34,692 bases of DNA from a virus: positions 1 to 34,692 of IMG/VR virus record IMGVR_UViG_3300035670_000760. One strand, 5' to 3'. This document shows positions 26,875 to 34,692 of this stretch, in pieces. Under the pieces are notes generated by a model, which saw only the letters and a program-made list of their open reading frames with translations, searched no databases and was not told the DNA's origin. Position 1 is the first letter of the stretch; each line of letters begins with the position of its first letter. A program made the translations under genes and the position numbers.

Positions 26875-27300
26875 ATGGCAGGATTTTTTAACAATTCATT
26901 TAAGACTAGGCTAGCGCAGAAAGAGGGGTACAGATCTAATTTCGAGAAGTCTATTGCTTTACAGATATCAGGCTCTTTGGGAGTAGACCCTAAAGATTTG
27001 TATGAGAAAAAAGTTATTAAGTACATAAAACCGGAAACTCCTAGAACTTATTTAGCGGATTTCGAGTTACCTAATAATATTATCATAGAAGCTAAAGGAA
27101 GATGGACTTTAGAAGAACGTAAAAAAATGATGGATATTATTTCATGCAACCCTCATTTAGATATAAGGATTGTATTCCAGGATCCTCATGTAAGAATTTC
27201 AAAAGGAGCAAAAACCACTTACGCCGAGTGGTGCAATAAACACAACATAAAATGGGCGGCTTATTCGATACCTAAACAATGGTTTGAAGAGAAAAAATAA
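26875..27300 (+). CDS. T7 endonuclease I-type Holliday junction resolvase, 141 aa
   Basis: The protein matches phage T7 endonuclease I (gp3) over most of its length. The match covers YRSNFEK near the N-terminus, TYLADFELPNNIIIEAKGRW in the core, HLDIRIVFQDPHVRISKGAK, and TYAEWCNKHNIKWAAYSIPK with a W-F end. The catalytic residues correspond: E24, D62, E72 and K74 here for T7 E20, D55, E65 and K67. The enzyme cuts four-way and branched DNA before packaging and during recombination. I start it at ATG 26875, one base after the previous stop, because MAGFF then aligns with the T7 start. An upstream TTG at 26863 would lie inside the previous gene. It is followed closely by primase and the SbcCD fusion. 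Confidence 0.93.
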   Translation: MAGFFNNSFKTRLAQKEGYRSNFEKSIALQISGSLGVDPKDLYEKKVIKYIKPETPRTYLADFELPNNIIIEAKGRWTLEERKKMMDIISCNPHLDIRIVFQDPHVRISKGAKTTYAEWCNKHNIKWAAYSIPKQWFEEKK

Positions 27301-27306
27301 TTATAT

Positions 27307-28215
27307 ATGCGTTTTAGATTATTATCGGTTTTAGAGGAAGTGCTAGGTCCTTCGGATTCAGCGGGTAAATCAGACATTGTTTTCCATTGTCCCTTCTGCA
27401 ATCACCACAAAAAGAAGTTAAGTGTAAATTTAACTAATCAGAAGTATCATTGTTGGTTTTGTGAAGCCAAGGGTAGGAGTATAAGTAATCTTTTCTACAA
27501 ATGTGGTGCGACAAAGAATCAAATTGACCAACTTAGAAATGTTTTAGAGTATTATCAAATGAAAGACGATACTCAAATAGACATTCCTACTGCCTTATTG
27601 AAATTGCCCGATGAATATGTATCATTAGACAAGGTTCCTAACAAAGCTGTATTAAGTTTCTTAAGGAGATTTAAGCCTTCTTTTACAAGTCAGGACATAG
27701 TAAGACATAAGGTTGGATATTGCCTAACAGGTAAGTACGCAGGCAGGATTATACTACCATCTTATGACAAGAACGGCACACTTAATTTTTTTGAAGGCAG
27801 AGATTTTACAGGTCTTTCTCCTTACAAATATTTAGGCGCTGCTGTCAAGATAAATGATATTATAGTCAATGAGTTTTTCTTAGATTTTAAATTCCCTATA
27901 GTTATTGTAGAGGGTTTTTTCGACAGCGTATCAGTAAGAAGAAATGTGACTTATCTAACAGGCAGTATTATTTCAGAGAAGTTAAAACATAGACTACTCA
28001 TGGAAGAAACTCCTTTAGTATATGTGGCTATTGACCCGGATAAAAAGAAACAAGCTATAAAGTATTGTTTAGAATTAGGAGCCATGGGTATTCCTACCAA
28101 GCTAGTTGACTTAGGTACAAAAGATCCTAGCGATTTAGGGTACGATGATACATGGGATGCTATAGAAGGAGCAGTTGAAATTAATGAGTATTCAGCAATA
28201 ACAAATTTATTATGA
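27307..28215 (+). CDS. 61: DNA primase, gp61-like (zinc finger plus Toprim), 302 aa
   Basis: An N-terminal zinc-binding domain has CPFC (28-31) and CWFC (49-52), the CHC2-type ribbon of phage primases. The Toprim core follows: RIILPSYDKNG (147-157), IVIVEGFFDS (198-207, with the catalytic Glu 202), AIDPDKKK (241-248, with the two metal-binding Asp), and a KDPSDLG segment (272-278). The domain order and the length of about 300 residues fit T4 gp61-type primases, which make RNA primers for lagging-strand synthesis together with the helicase. No helicase domain is attached. The start follows the resolvase stop by six bases, and the stop TGA overlaps the next ATG (ATGA), so the cluster is one transcript. 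Confidence 0.92.
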   Translation: MRFRLLSVLEEVLGPSDSAGKSDIVFHCPFCNHHKKKLSVNLTNQKYHCWFCEAKGRSISNLFYKCGATKNQIDQLRNVLEYYQMKDDTQIDIPTALLKLPDEYVSLDKVPNKAVLSFLRRFKPSFTSQDIVRHKVGYCLTGKYAGRIILPSYDKNGTLNFFEGRDFTGLSPYKYLGAAVKINDIIVNEFFLDFKFPIVIVEGFFDSVSVRRNVTYLTGSIISEKLKHRLLMEETPLVYVAIDPDKKKQAIKYCLELGAMGIPTKLVDLGTKDPSDLGYDDTWDAIEGAVEINEYSAITNLL

Positions 28216-31200
28216 TTCTAATAAAGAACACAGGAAGAAAAGTTGATAAGATTTTTCACATTTCAGATATTCATGTTTACAATTATCAAAGACATGAAGA
28301 ATATATAGAAGTGTTTGAGAAATTGTATAAAATCATTGAGGAGAGAATGACACCCAATTCCATTATATTTTTGGGCGGGGATATCGTACATTCAAAAACA
28401 AACATGTCCCCAGAATTATTCTCAGTAGTATCTAATCTATTATCTACATTATGTAACATGCTTCCTACCATAGTAATATTAGGAAACCATGACTTAAATC
28501 TAAATAATAAAACAAGATTAGATGCATTAACTCCCATTATAAACAGTTTAAATTTACCTACATTACATTTCTTAAATGAAACAAATGTATATCGATATGA
28601 ACAAATAGGATTTAGTTTATTACATGTTAAAGATAAAATTGAAAATGTAATCCCCGCAAAATCTTTTGATGCAGAAACAAAGATATTAATGTATCATGGA
28701 CCGGTAAAGAACTCGGCAACAGCATACGGATATCTATTAGAAGGAAATTACTTAGATGTATTAGATCATGCAGATTATGATTACATCTTATTGGGAGACA
28801 TTCATAAACATCAATATCTCAATTTAGAAAAGACAGCAGCTTATCCATCTAGTCTAATACAACAGAACTTTGGAGAAGATTTAACACATGGAATCATCGA
28901 ATGGGATTTAAATAATAATACAAGTGAGTTCATTAAGATAGCATCTTCAAATGGTTACTATACATTTAAATTGAAAAATGATAAAGTAGCTGAAAAAATA
29001 CCTGGAGATTTACCCTATAATCTTAATGTAGCTATCACCGCCGAAAATTGCACTCAAGAATTTATAGACTCTTTTTGTTTAGCCTTAGAAAAAAAATATA
29101 ATGTTCTCCGTATAAAAAAACCAAAAGTAACTAAATTTATTATAGACAATGGCAAAGGAGAAGTATCACTAGACAAAGAGAACATAATAAGAGACTTTGA
29201 ATGGAGACACTCAATGCTAGAAAGATATGTTCAAAACGAGTTAAAACAGGAGTATCAAGCAGATAAATTTCTAGACATCCATAAAACAGCTTCTTTAGAA
29301 TTAGATGAACCTTCTGAATTTATAGGCGTAACATGGAAGCCTATACGATTTGAATTTTCTAATATGTTTTCCTACGGAGAGGGTAATGTATTTAATTTAG
29401 GAGAGCTAGGAGGACTGGTTGGATTATTCTCACCAAATGCTTCCGGAAAATCTACTTTATTAGACGCTATGACTTACTGTATTTTTGACAAATGTAGCAA
29501 GACAAGTAGTGGAGCCGAAGTAATGAATACATCCTCTGATTTCTTTTCTTGTAAATTAGAGTTATCGGTTGCGGGTGAATCTTATTTTATCGAACGCAAT
29601 GGTAAGAAGGGAAAAGATGGAAAAGTAAAGGTTGTTGTTAATTTCTATAAGGAGGATGGAACTTCTTTAAACGGCGAGCAAAGATATGAAACAAATGACA
29701 GTATTAGAAAGTATCTAGGAAGTTATGAGAATTTCATGCTTATAACAATGTATGACCAACATAATAAATCTGACTTCATTGATAAAACTCAAAAAGACAA
29801 AAAGGATTTATTGTACAAGTATTTTGATATAGACATCTTTGAGAAATTAAATGATACATCTAAAGAGCATCTCAAGCAATTAAAATATGAAATTGAGAAT
29901 CACCAAAAACAAAAATACAACGAATCTGTAACGGAGTATGAAAATAGCATAATAGATATAAAGTCCAAGCTAGTACAAGTAGAAACTAGCTTAGAGTTAA
30001 ATAAAAAGAGCTCTGATGTTCTGTTCATACAAATAGAAAACAAAAGAAAAGAACTTGTACCATACCCTAAGCAATCTATAAACTATGCCACAAAAATAGA
30101 CGAGGAGAGCAGGAATGAGACAACCCTTAGTTCATCCTTAGAAGATAAGAGAAAGTTGTTTGTAGAGGCTAGAAATGCCCTTAAAACGCATCTATCTGAA
30201 TTAGAATCTATGGGAGAAGTAGTTGACGTGTCTTCTGATTTAGTTACGATAAGAAAAACATTATCTGATTTTGACAGAGACATTGCGGTAACTGAATCTG
30301 AAATAAAATCTAGTGGTAAATTAATAGACCACTTACAAGGTTACGAGCATGACCCTAACTGTGTGTATTGTGTAAAAAACAACAAATACGCATTAGATGG
30401 AGAAAAAGCTAAAAAAGAATATCCGGAGTTACTAAAAAAATTAGATCAACTCAAGCAAAGTAAAAATGAATTAGGAAAAAGTATAAAGAATTTAGAAGCA
30501 GCGGACTCTCTATATAAAAAATACAAAGATAAGAAAAATGGAACAGATAGGCTTAAATCTAATTTAGACAATATAGAAAGTCAAGCAAATATTATTAAGG
30601 AGAAAATACAAATCTCAAAAAACTTGATTTTAGATTACTCCGAAAAACTAAAAGAGCAAGAATCCTATAAAGACATAGAGCAGAAAAACGCTGAAATAGA
30701 AAGTGAAATAGCTAAATTACTAGATGAGAAAAAATCAATAGATGACGCTATATACCACTTAGCCTATACTATTGGAGGTCATAAATCTACTATAGAAAAC
30801 AACGAGTCAAAAATCAAAGACATCAAAATAAAAATTAAAAAGTTTAAGGATGATACTTTAACGTATAATAATTATTTTGTTTTTGAGAAGGCAACTAGAA
30901 GAGATGGAATTCCTCTTTTCATTATTAAAAATTATTTGCCTGTCTTAGAAAATGTTGTCAATGATGCCTTAAAAAATGTAGCAGCATTCAATGTTCAATT
31001 TGAGTTATCTGATAAAACATTGGAAGTATTCATATCTTATGTAAATGGACCTAAATGGCCTCTATCTTTAGCATCTGGAATGGAAAGATTTATATCATCT
31101 TTAGCCATAAGAGCAGCATTAAATCATGTTACTGTACTTCCAAAACCTGACTTCTTTTTTATCGATGAGGGATTTGGTGTACTAGATTCTGATAATATTG

Positions 31201-31343
31201 CTAATGTAGGATTATTCTTAGAAGAGCTTACATCATATTTTAGATTTATATTATGCATATCACATTTAGATGTAGTTAAAGATTATGTAGCAAAGGAACT
31301 ATTTATTGTAAAGGAAAACGGACATTCTCAATTAATATCATAA
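28212..31343 (+). CDS. Fused SbcD-SbcC (gp47-gp46) recombination nuclease-ATPase, 1043 aa
   Basis: One chain carries both subunits that T4 and bacteria usually encode separately. Residues 1-240 are the Mre11/SbcD-type metallophosphatase: DIH (19-21), GGD (55-57), GNHD (91-94), HGP (162-164), GDIHKH (195-200). From about 340 the Rad50/SbcC-type ATPase begins, with Walker A FSPNASGKST (about 406-415). A long coiled coil with a CVYC zinc hook follows (717-720). Then come the second coil, the signature SLASGMERF (about 950-958) and Walker B FFFIDEGFG (about 979-987) with the adjoining D-loop. All key residues look intact. The complex trims DNA ends to load recombinase for recombination-dependent replication. 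The start overlaps the primase stop by four bases. Confidence 0.95.
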   Translation: MILIKNTGRKVDKIFHISDIHVYNYQRHEEYIEVFEKLYKIIEERMTPNSIIFLGGDIVHSKTNMSPELFSVVSNLLSTLCNMLPTIVILGNHDLNLNNKTRLDALTPIINSLNLPTLHFLNETNVYRYEQIGFSLLHVKDKIENVIPAKSFDAETKILMYHGPVKNSATAYGYLLEGNYLDVLDHADYDYILLGDIHKHQYLNLEKTAAYPSSLIQQNFGEDLTHGIIEWDLNNNTSEFIKIASSNGYYTFKLKNDKVAEKIPGDLPYNLNVAITAENCTQEFIDSFCLALEKKYNVLRIKKPKVTKFIIDNGKGEVSLDKENIIRDFEWRHSMLERYVQNELKQEYQADKFLDIHKTASLELDEPSEFIGVTWKPIRFEFSNMFSYGEGNVFNLGELGGLVGLFSPNASGKSTLLDAMTYCIFDKCSKTSSGAEVMNTSSDFFSCKLELSVAGESYFIERNGKKGKDGKVKVVVNFYKEDGTSLNGEQRYETNDSIRKYLGSYENFMLITMYDQHNKSDFIDKTQKDKKDLLYKYFDIDIFEKLNDTSKEHLKQLKYEIENHQKQKYNESVTEYENSIIDIKSKLVQVETSLELNKKSSDVLFIQIENKRKELVPYPKQSINYATKIDEESRNETTLSSSLEDKRKLFVEARNALKTHLSELESMGEVVDVSSDLVTIRKTLSDFDRDIAVTESEIKSSGKLIDHLQGYEHDPNCVYCVKNNKYALDGEKAKKEYPELLKKLDQLKQSKNELGKSIKNLEAADSLYKKYKDKKNGTDRLKSNLDNIESQANIIKEKIQISKNLILDYSEKLKEQESYKDIEQKNAEIESEIAKLLDEKKSIDDAIYHLAYTIGGHKSTIENNESKIKDIKIKIKKFKDDTLTYNNYFVFEKATRRDGIPLFIIKNYLPVLENVVNDALKNVAAFNVQFELSDKTLEVFISYVNGPKWPLSLASGMERFISSLAIRAALNHVTVLPKPDFFFIDEGFGVLDSDNIANVGLFLEELTSYFRFILCISHLDVVKDYVAKELFIVKENGHSQLIS

Positions 31344-31346
31344 TAA

Positions 31347-34300
31347 ATGGCTTTTGGATTAACATCACCATCATCTGAAGAAAATAAAAGATTAACTAGT
31401 TCTGGAATAAAGAGCTATATAAACGAATTTACTCTTTTTGATGGAGATGCTTTAAGTTCTAATTATTTTGGTCTATCTTTACCCGCTGAATTTTTAAAAG
31501 GAGCTAATGAAATAGGAATTAACCCCACGCAAAATTTAGTTAAAGGGACTCAAGTTTTTGTTGAAGTATATGATTCGGAGGGTAACTTAATTCCGCATGA
31601 AATAAAGAATGTTGCAAATGCTAATGGTTCTGCTATTGTAACTGTTACCATCGGAGATAATGTACCGATAGGAAATTGCGAAATTTACATAGCAGGTACA
31701 GCTAATTTTGACGTACTAAGAAATAGAAGATTAACAAATTTATCATCACCTAATATTATATGGGTAGGTAAATTGTTGTCTAATACTAAGAAAAAAACAA
31801 TAGGAGATATAAAATATACAATACCTCCTAAAGTAGATTTAACTCCTGAAACAAGAGCTTTTCAAAACTTTTCCGGAAGTAGAGCTACAGGAAGTTGTCA
31901 TGCAGTTAGTTTGTCTTATGTGTCATCCACACCACCGTCTCAATACTCTCCTAATTACTCTTCTAATACACCCGAATTGTTTGATGGGGTACCTATTGAG
32001 TCTACGCCCAATATAAACTCATCTGGAAGTTTAGCTAATTCTGGTAACTTTTCTATAACGACTGACGCAAATAACCTTAGCACAATAGTAGCTAATACAG
32101 GCGCTCCGTTTAAAAAAGAAATGGAAAAGGGCACAATATCTTTAACCCCTGATATTTCCAAGTATTTACCCGGGGATTTACCCTCCGGATATTCGCCAAC
32201 AGTTCCCTCTTACACTGCAACTATTGTAGAGGTAATTAGTAGCACTCAAATAAAAGTAGATAAGCAATTTTTTTACAGAGAATCTTACGTAAATAAAAGA
32301 AAAGAATCTTCTGAAATCTACATAACTAGATTTGATTCATCTAATATATGTATAGACTATTTCAAAAGCCCGGACACAAGCGATGGACAAAAGAAAACAG
32401 GATATGCAAAAATATGTGTTAAGAATGCTAAACCTGTATCAGGAGATGTCGATAGAGTAAAAGTTTCCGCAAAAGCTGCTGGAGGAGTTGGAAGCCCTGT
32501 TAGTCTAGGAGAATTCAAAATACCAAAAACAAGTAAATTAACAGATAATTCTTCTTATGACTTTTCAGCTAACGGAGGCGTAGAGAGCAAAAAAGTAGGA
32601 AATATAAAAGATAGCTCTGATATATCTAGCTATTTTGATATTAATAAATTTAGAAAACAGGATTCTTCTTATGAAAACATAGGAGCAAGTGGGATAACTA
32701 CTTCCGCAAATAGTGGAAACATAGTAAACGCTCTTGATGTACAACACAATAAACAAGAAAACGAAGTAGTAAATATAACAGTAAAAGATTCTTTTTTATC
32801 TAAATCAGTTCCCGACACTGAATACACTGTGCAAATATCCGCATTTTCTGAAAAAGATGCTAACGGGAAAACTCCACAACTTGACATATACATTCAAGGT
32901 CCTGACGTAGAAAAGTCACCATTATCTATAAATCAAGTAAACGCATCATCCCCCTCTAGCACATCTGAAAAGAATTCATTTGGAACTTTTTTAGGATCTT
33001 TAATAGGAGGTAATAATAAGTCTGAAATAAAAAAGACTTTTACATTTAAAGCCACATCTGAAGATAATATAAAACCTAATTTTATTATAAATGCTGGGCA
33101 ATGGAATGTATCTGACATTGATATATTTCCAAGTGCATCAGATGGTGGAACTCCTAATGAATTTTGCATTGATATTCCATTAGATAATTTACCAATTGCT
33201 AAGATAGACACAGAGTATATTTTTGAAATAGAGTTTTTAAATGCTAATGGAGTTTCGGCTAATTTTTCAACAACAGTTTATGGGGTAAAAGTTAATGTTG
33301 ACGTTACTATTGATGAACAACTTTTAATTAATACCTTCAATAGCAGTCCCGCATTCCAATCATTAGTAGCAAGTTCTTCAACAAAAGGAGATAAAGGAGA
33401 CATAGGACCAAAAGGAAATTCAGGATTAAAGGGCAATAGTGGATCTAAAGGTGAAATTGGAGACACTGTTTTTACGGGGTCTTTGGACAGCTGCAACATA
33501 ATAACAGTTAATCACGGAACGGGTATACCATATCCGGTATTTACTATATATTCTAACGATGGCAAATCAGTAATACCTGAAAACTATACAGCAATAGACG
33601 AGAATACTATTGAAATAACTTTCGGAGAATGTTTCAAAGGTTTTGTATCTATAGCAGGAGGAGGAGAGAAAGGACCTAAAGGAGCTCAAGGAGACCTAGG
33701 CTCTGCTGGTTTAAAAGGTAATCAAGGACCACAAGGCAACCAAGGACCTCAAGGTAATCAAGGCCTTACAGGAAATCCGAGTTCTGTATCGGGTCCAAAA
33801 GGTAATCAAGGATTCCAAGGTAATCAAGGACCACAGGGTAATCAAGGTACAGTAGGTACACAGGGTTTTCAGGGAAGACAAGGACCGCAGGGCAATCAAG
33901 GATCACAGGGAGTACAAGGTACTACCGGCGCTCAGGGTAATCAAGGACCTACCGGATCACAAGGTAATCAAGGACCTCAAGGTAATCAAGGACCACAAGG
34001 TAATCAAGGTCTTACAGGCAATCCAAGTTCTGTGGTGGGACCACAAGGCAATCAAGGACCACAAGGTAATCAAGGACCTACCGGTTTACAGGGTATTAGC
34101 GGACCTCAAGGCAATCAAGGATCACAGGGAGTACAAGGTACTACCGGCGCTCAGGGCAATCAAGGACCACAGGGAATACAAGGTTTTCAAGGCAACCAAG
34201 GACCACAAGGAATACAAGGTACAGTAGGTACACAGGGTTTTCAGGGAAGACAAGGTCCACAGGGTAATCAAGGACCACAAGGTAATCAAGGACTACAAGG

Positions 34301-34692
34301 GATACAAGGTACAGTAGGTACACAGGGTTTTCAGGGAAGACAAGGCCCGCAGGGAAACCAAGGACCACAAGGTAATCAGGGACCACAAGGTAATCAAGGT
34401 CTTACAGGTAGTCCAAGTTCTGTAGCGGGCCCACAAGGCAACCAAGGACCACAAGGTAATCAAGGTCTTACGGGTAATCCAAGTTCCGTAGCGGGACCGC
34501 AAGGCAATCAAGGACCTCAAGGTAATCAAGGACCTACCGGTTTACAGGGTATTAGCGGACCACAGGGCAACCAAGGACCACAGGGGATACAAGGTACAGT
34601 AGGTACACAGGGTTTTCAGGGAAGACAAGGCCCGCAGGGCAACCAAGGACCACAAGGTCTTACGGGTAATCCAAGTTCTGTAGCGGGCCCAC
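31347..34692 (+). CDS. Collagen-like tail fibre protein, 3' end cut by the window edge
   Basis: The frame starts at ATG 31347 (four bases after the SbcCD stop) and stays open to the last base, 1115 codons, so the C-terminus is missing. The first 650 residues include several beta-rich domains (for example TQVFVEVYDSEGN, GDNVPIGNCEIYIAG) with a plain, Ser/Asn-rich character. A short collagen-like segment lies at 33380-33465. It is followed by a 60-residue globular insert (ITVNHGTGIPYPVFTIYSND, then ENYTAIDENTIEITF) that resembles a repeat domain of phage fibres. From about 33658 to the end is a long GNQGPQ-type array. A trimeric tail fibre is the best reading. The last 127 bases are shared, inverted, with the fibre gene at the left edge. 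Confidence 0.82.
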   Translation, partial: MAFGLTSPSSEENKRLTSSGIKSYINEFTLFDGDALSSNYFGLSLPAEFLKGANEIGINPTQNLVKGTQVFVEVYDSEGNLIPHEIKNVANANGSAIVTVTIGDNVPIGNCEIYIAGTANFDVLRNRRLTNLSSPNIIWVGKLLSNTKKKTIGDIKYTIPPKVDLTPETRAFQNFSGSRATGSCHAVSLSYVSSTPPSQYSPNYSSNTPELFDGVPIESTPNINSSGSLANSGNFSITTDANNLSTIVANTGAPFKKEMEKGTISLTPDISKYLPGDLPSGYSPTVPSYTATIVEVISSTQIKVDKQFFYRESYVNKRKESSEIYITRFDSSNICIDYFKSPDTSDGQKKTGYAKICVKNAKPVSGDVDRVKVSAKAAGGVGSPVSLGEFKIPKTSKLTDNSSYDFSANGGVESKKVGNIKDSSDISSYFDINKFRKQDSSYENIGASGITTSANSGNIVNALDVQHNKQENEVVNITVKDSFLSKSVPDTEYTVQISAFSEKDANGKTPQLDIYIQGPDVEKSPLSINQVNASSPSSTSEKNSFGTFLGSLIGGNNKSEIKKTFTFKATSEDNIKPNFIINAGQWNVSDIDIFPSASDGGTPNEFCIDIPLDNLPIAKIDTEYIFEIEFLNANGVSANFSTTVYGVKVNVDVTIDEQLLINTFNSSPAFQSLVASSSTKGDKGDIGPKGNSGLKGNSGSKGEIGDTVFTGSLDSCNIITVNHGTGIPYPVFTIYSNDGKSVIPENYTAIDENTIEITFGECFKGFVSIAGGGEKGPKGAQGDLGSAGLKGNQGPQGNQGPQGNQGLTGNPSSVSGPKGNQGFQGNQGPQGNQGTVGTQGFQGRQGPQGNQGSQGVQGTTGAQGNQGPTGSQGNQGPQGNQGPQGNQGLTGNPSSVVGPQGNQGPQGNQGPTGLQGISGPQGNQGSQGVQGTTGAQGNQGPQGIQGFQGNQGPQGIQGTVGTQGFQGRQGPQGNQGPQGNQGLQGIQGTVGTQGFQGRQGPQGNQGPQGNQGPQGNQGLTGSPSSVAGPQGNQGPQGNQGLTGNPSSVAGPQGNQGPQGNQGPTGLQGISGPQGNQGPQGIQGTVGTQGFQGRQGPQGNQGPQGLTGNPSSVAGP
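33658..34692 (+). repeat. Modular collagen-like repeat array
   Basis: The array is built from reused cassettes in varying order. They are GPQGNQGPQGNQG, GTVGTQGFQGRQGPQG, GLTGNPSSV(A/S/V)GP, GVQGTTGAQG and GLQGISGP. The same cassettes appear in the minus-strand fibre gene at 1-396. Near-identical copies recur every few tens to hundreds of bases, so short-read assembly through it is unreliable, and the copy number shown may not be real. Confidence 0.9.
34566..34692. repeat. Inverted terminal repeat, right copy (127 bp)
   Basis: This copy is the exact reverse complement of bases 1-127. It sits inside the collagen-like array of the plus-strand fibre gene, in the same codon phase as the left copy, and ends exactly at the window edge. 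Confidence 0.97.

Noticed and set aside
1-34692. True inverted terminal repeats of a protein-primed linear genome
   Set aside because: The repeat lies inside coding sequence, is exactly 127 bases and is collagen-like. No terminal-protein or family B polymerase gene is seen in the window; an assembly break explains it better.
33658-34692. CRISPR-like array from regularly spaced repeats
   Set aside because: The units are in-frame coding triplets (Gly-X-Y) with no unique spacers, and no cas genes are present.
1-34692. Stop-codon reassignment (for example TAG read as Gln), known in some gut phages
   Set aside because: TAG, TAA and TGA all end plausible genes directly before the next start (12952 TAG, 26871 TGA, 9425 TAA), and no gene contains an in-frame stop that needs recoding.
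1-34692. tRNA or rRNA genes
   Set aside because: The intergenic gaps are short except 2800-3243, and no cloverleaf or rRNA-like sequence was recognised; a tRNA scan was not possible.

Overview
This window looks like an incomplete piece of a large, AT-rich contractile-tailed (T4-like) phage genome, probably infecting a Bacteroidota host. Three things support the phage call. There are recognisable T4-type baseplate genes (gp25-like, gp6-like and a gp5/spike-like OB-fold protein). There is a T4-type replication/recombination set (gp61-like primase and a fused gp47-gp46 / SbcD-SbcC protein). There is also a gp55-like late sigma factor. The host call rests on a textbook Bacteroidota promoter (TTG-N19-TACCTTTG, 3201-3230), A-rich rather than Shine-Dalgarno-like sequence before most starts, and tail-fibre sequence typical of phages of this phylum. 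TAA, TAG and TGA are all used as stops, so nothing suggests stop-codon reassignment.

Layout. 1-2799 is on the minus strand: a tail-fibre gene cut by the window edge (1-1372), a terminator, and three small genes of unknown function. 2800-3243 is a divergent, gene-free regulatory region with repeated ACATGT boxes, an inverted repeat and the host-type promoter. 3244-6990 (plus) holds a membrane/coiled-coil protein with a possible -1 frameshift extension, an HD-fold protein that has lost its metal ligands, a small membrane-anchored protein, a terminator, the sigma factor and a coiled-coil protein. 6950-26873 is one long run of virion genes: spike/hub, small coil protein, gp25, gp6, DNRLRE protein, collagen-like protein, a 1525-residue tail protein, and a run of surface proteins including a three-gene paralogous family. 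26875-31343 is a compact DNA-metabolism cluster: T7 endonuclease I-type resolvase, primase, SbcCD fusion. 31347-34692 is a second collagen-like fibre gene cut by the other edge.

How it fits together. A 13-bp element, TATTTATWATAAA, sits directly before three virion transcription units (1372 minus, 9023 plus, 19961 plus). It is a good candidate for the late promoter read by the gp55-like sigma. The 3244 gene instead has a host sigma-type promoter, suggesting early expression.

The window ends are informative. Bases 1-127 are the exact reverse complement of 34566-34692, and both lie inside collagen-like repeats read in the same codon phase. Exactly 127 bases is a common assembler k-mer size, so the window most likely stops where an assembler could not resolve a repeat shared by two inverted fibre genes. 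It also raises the possibility that recombination between the two fibre genes inverts the intervening 34 kb and swaps fibre tips.
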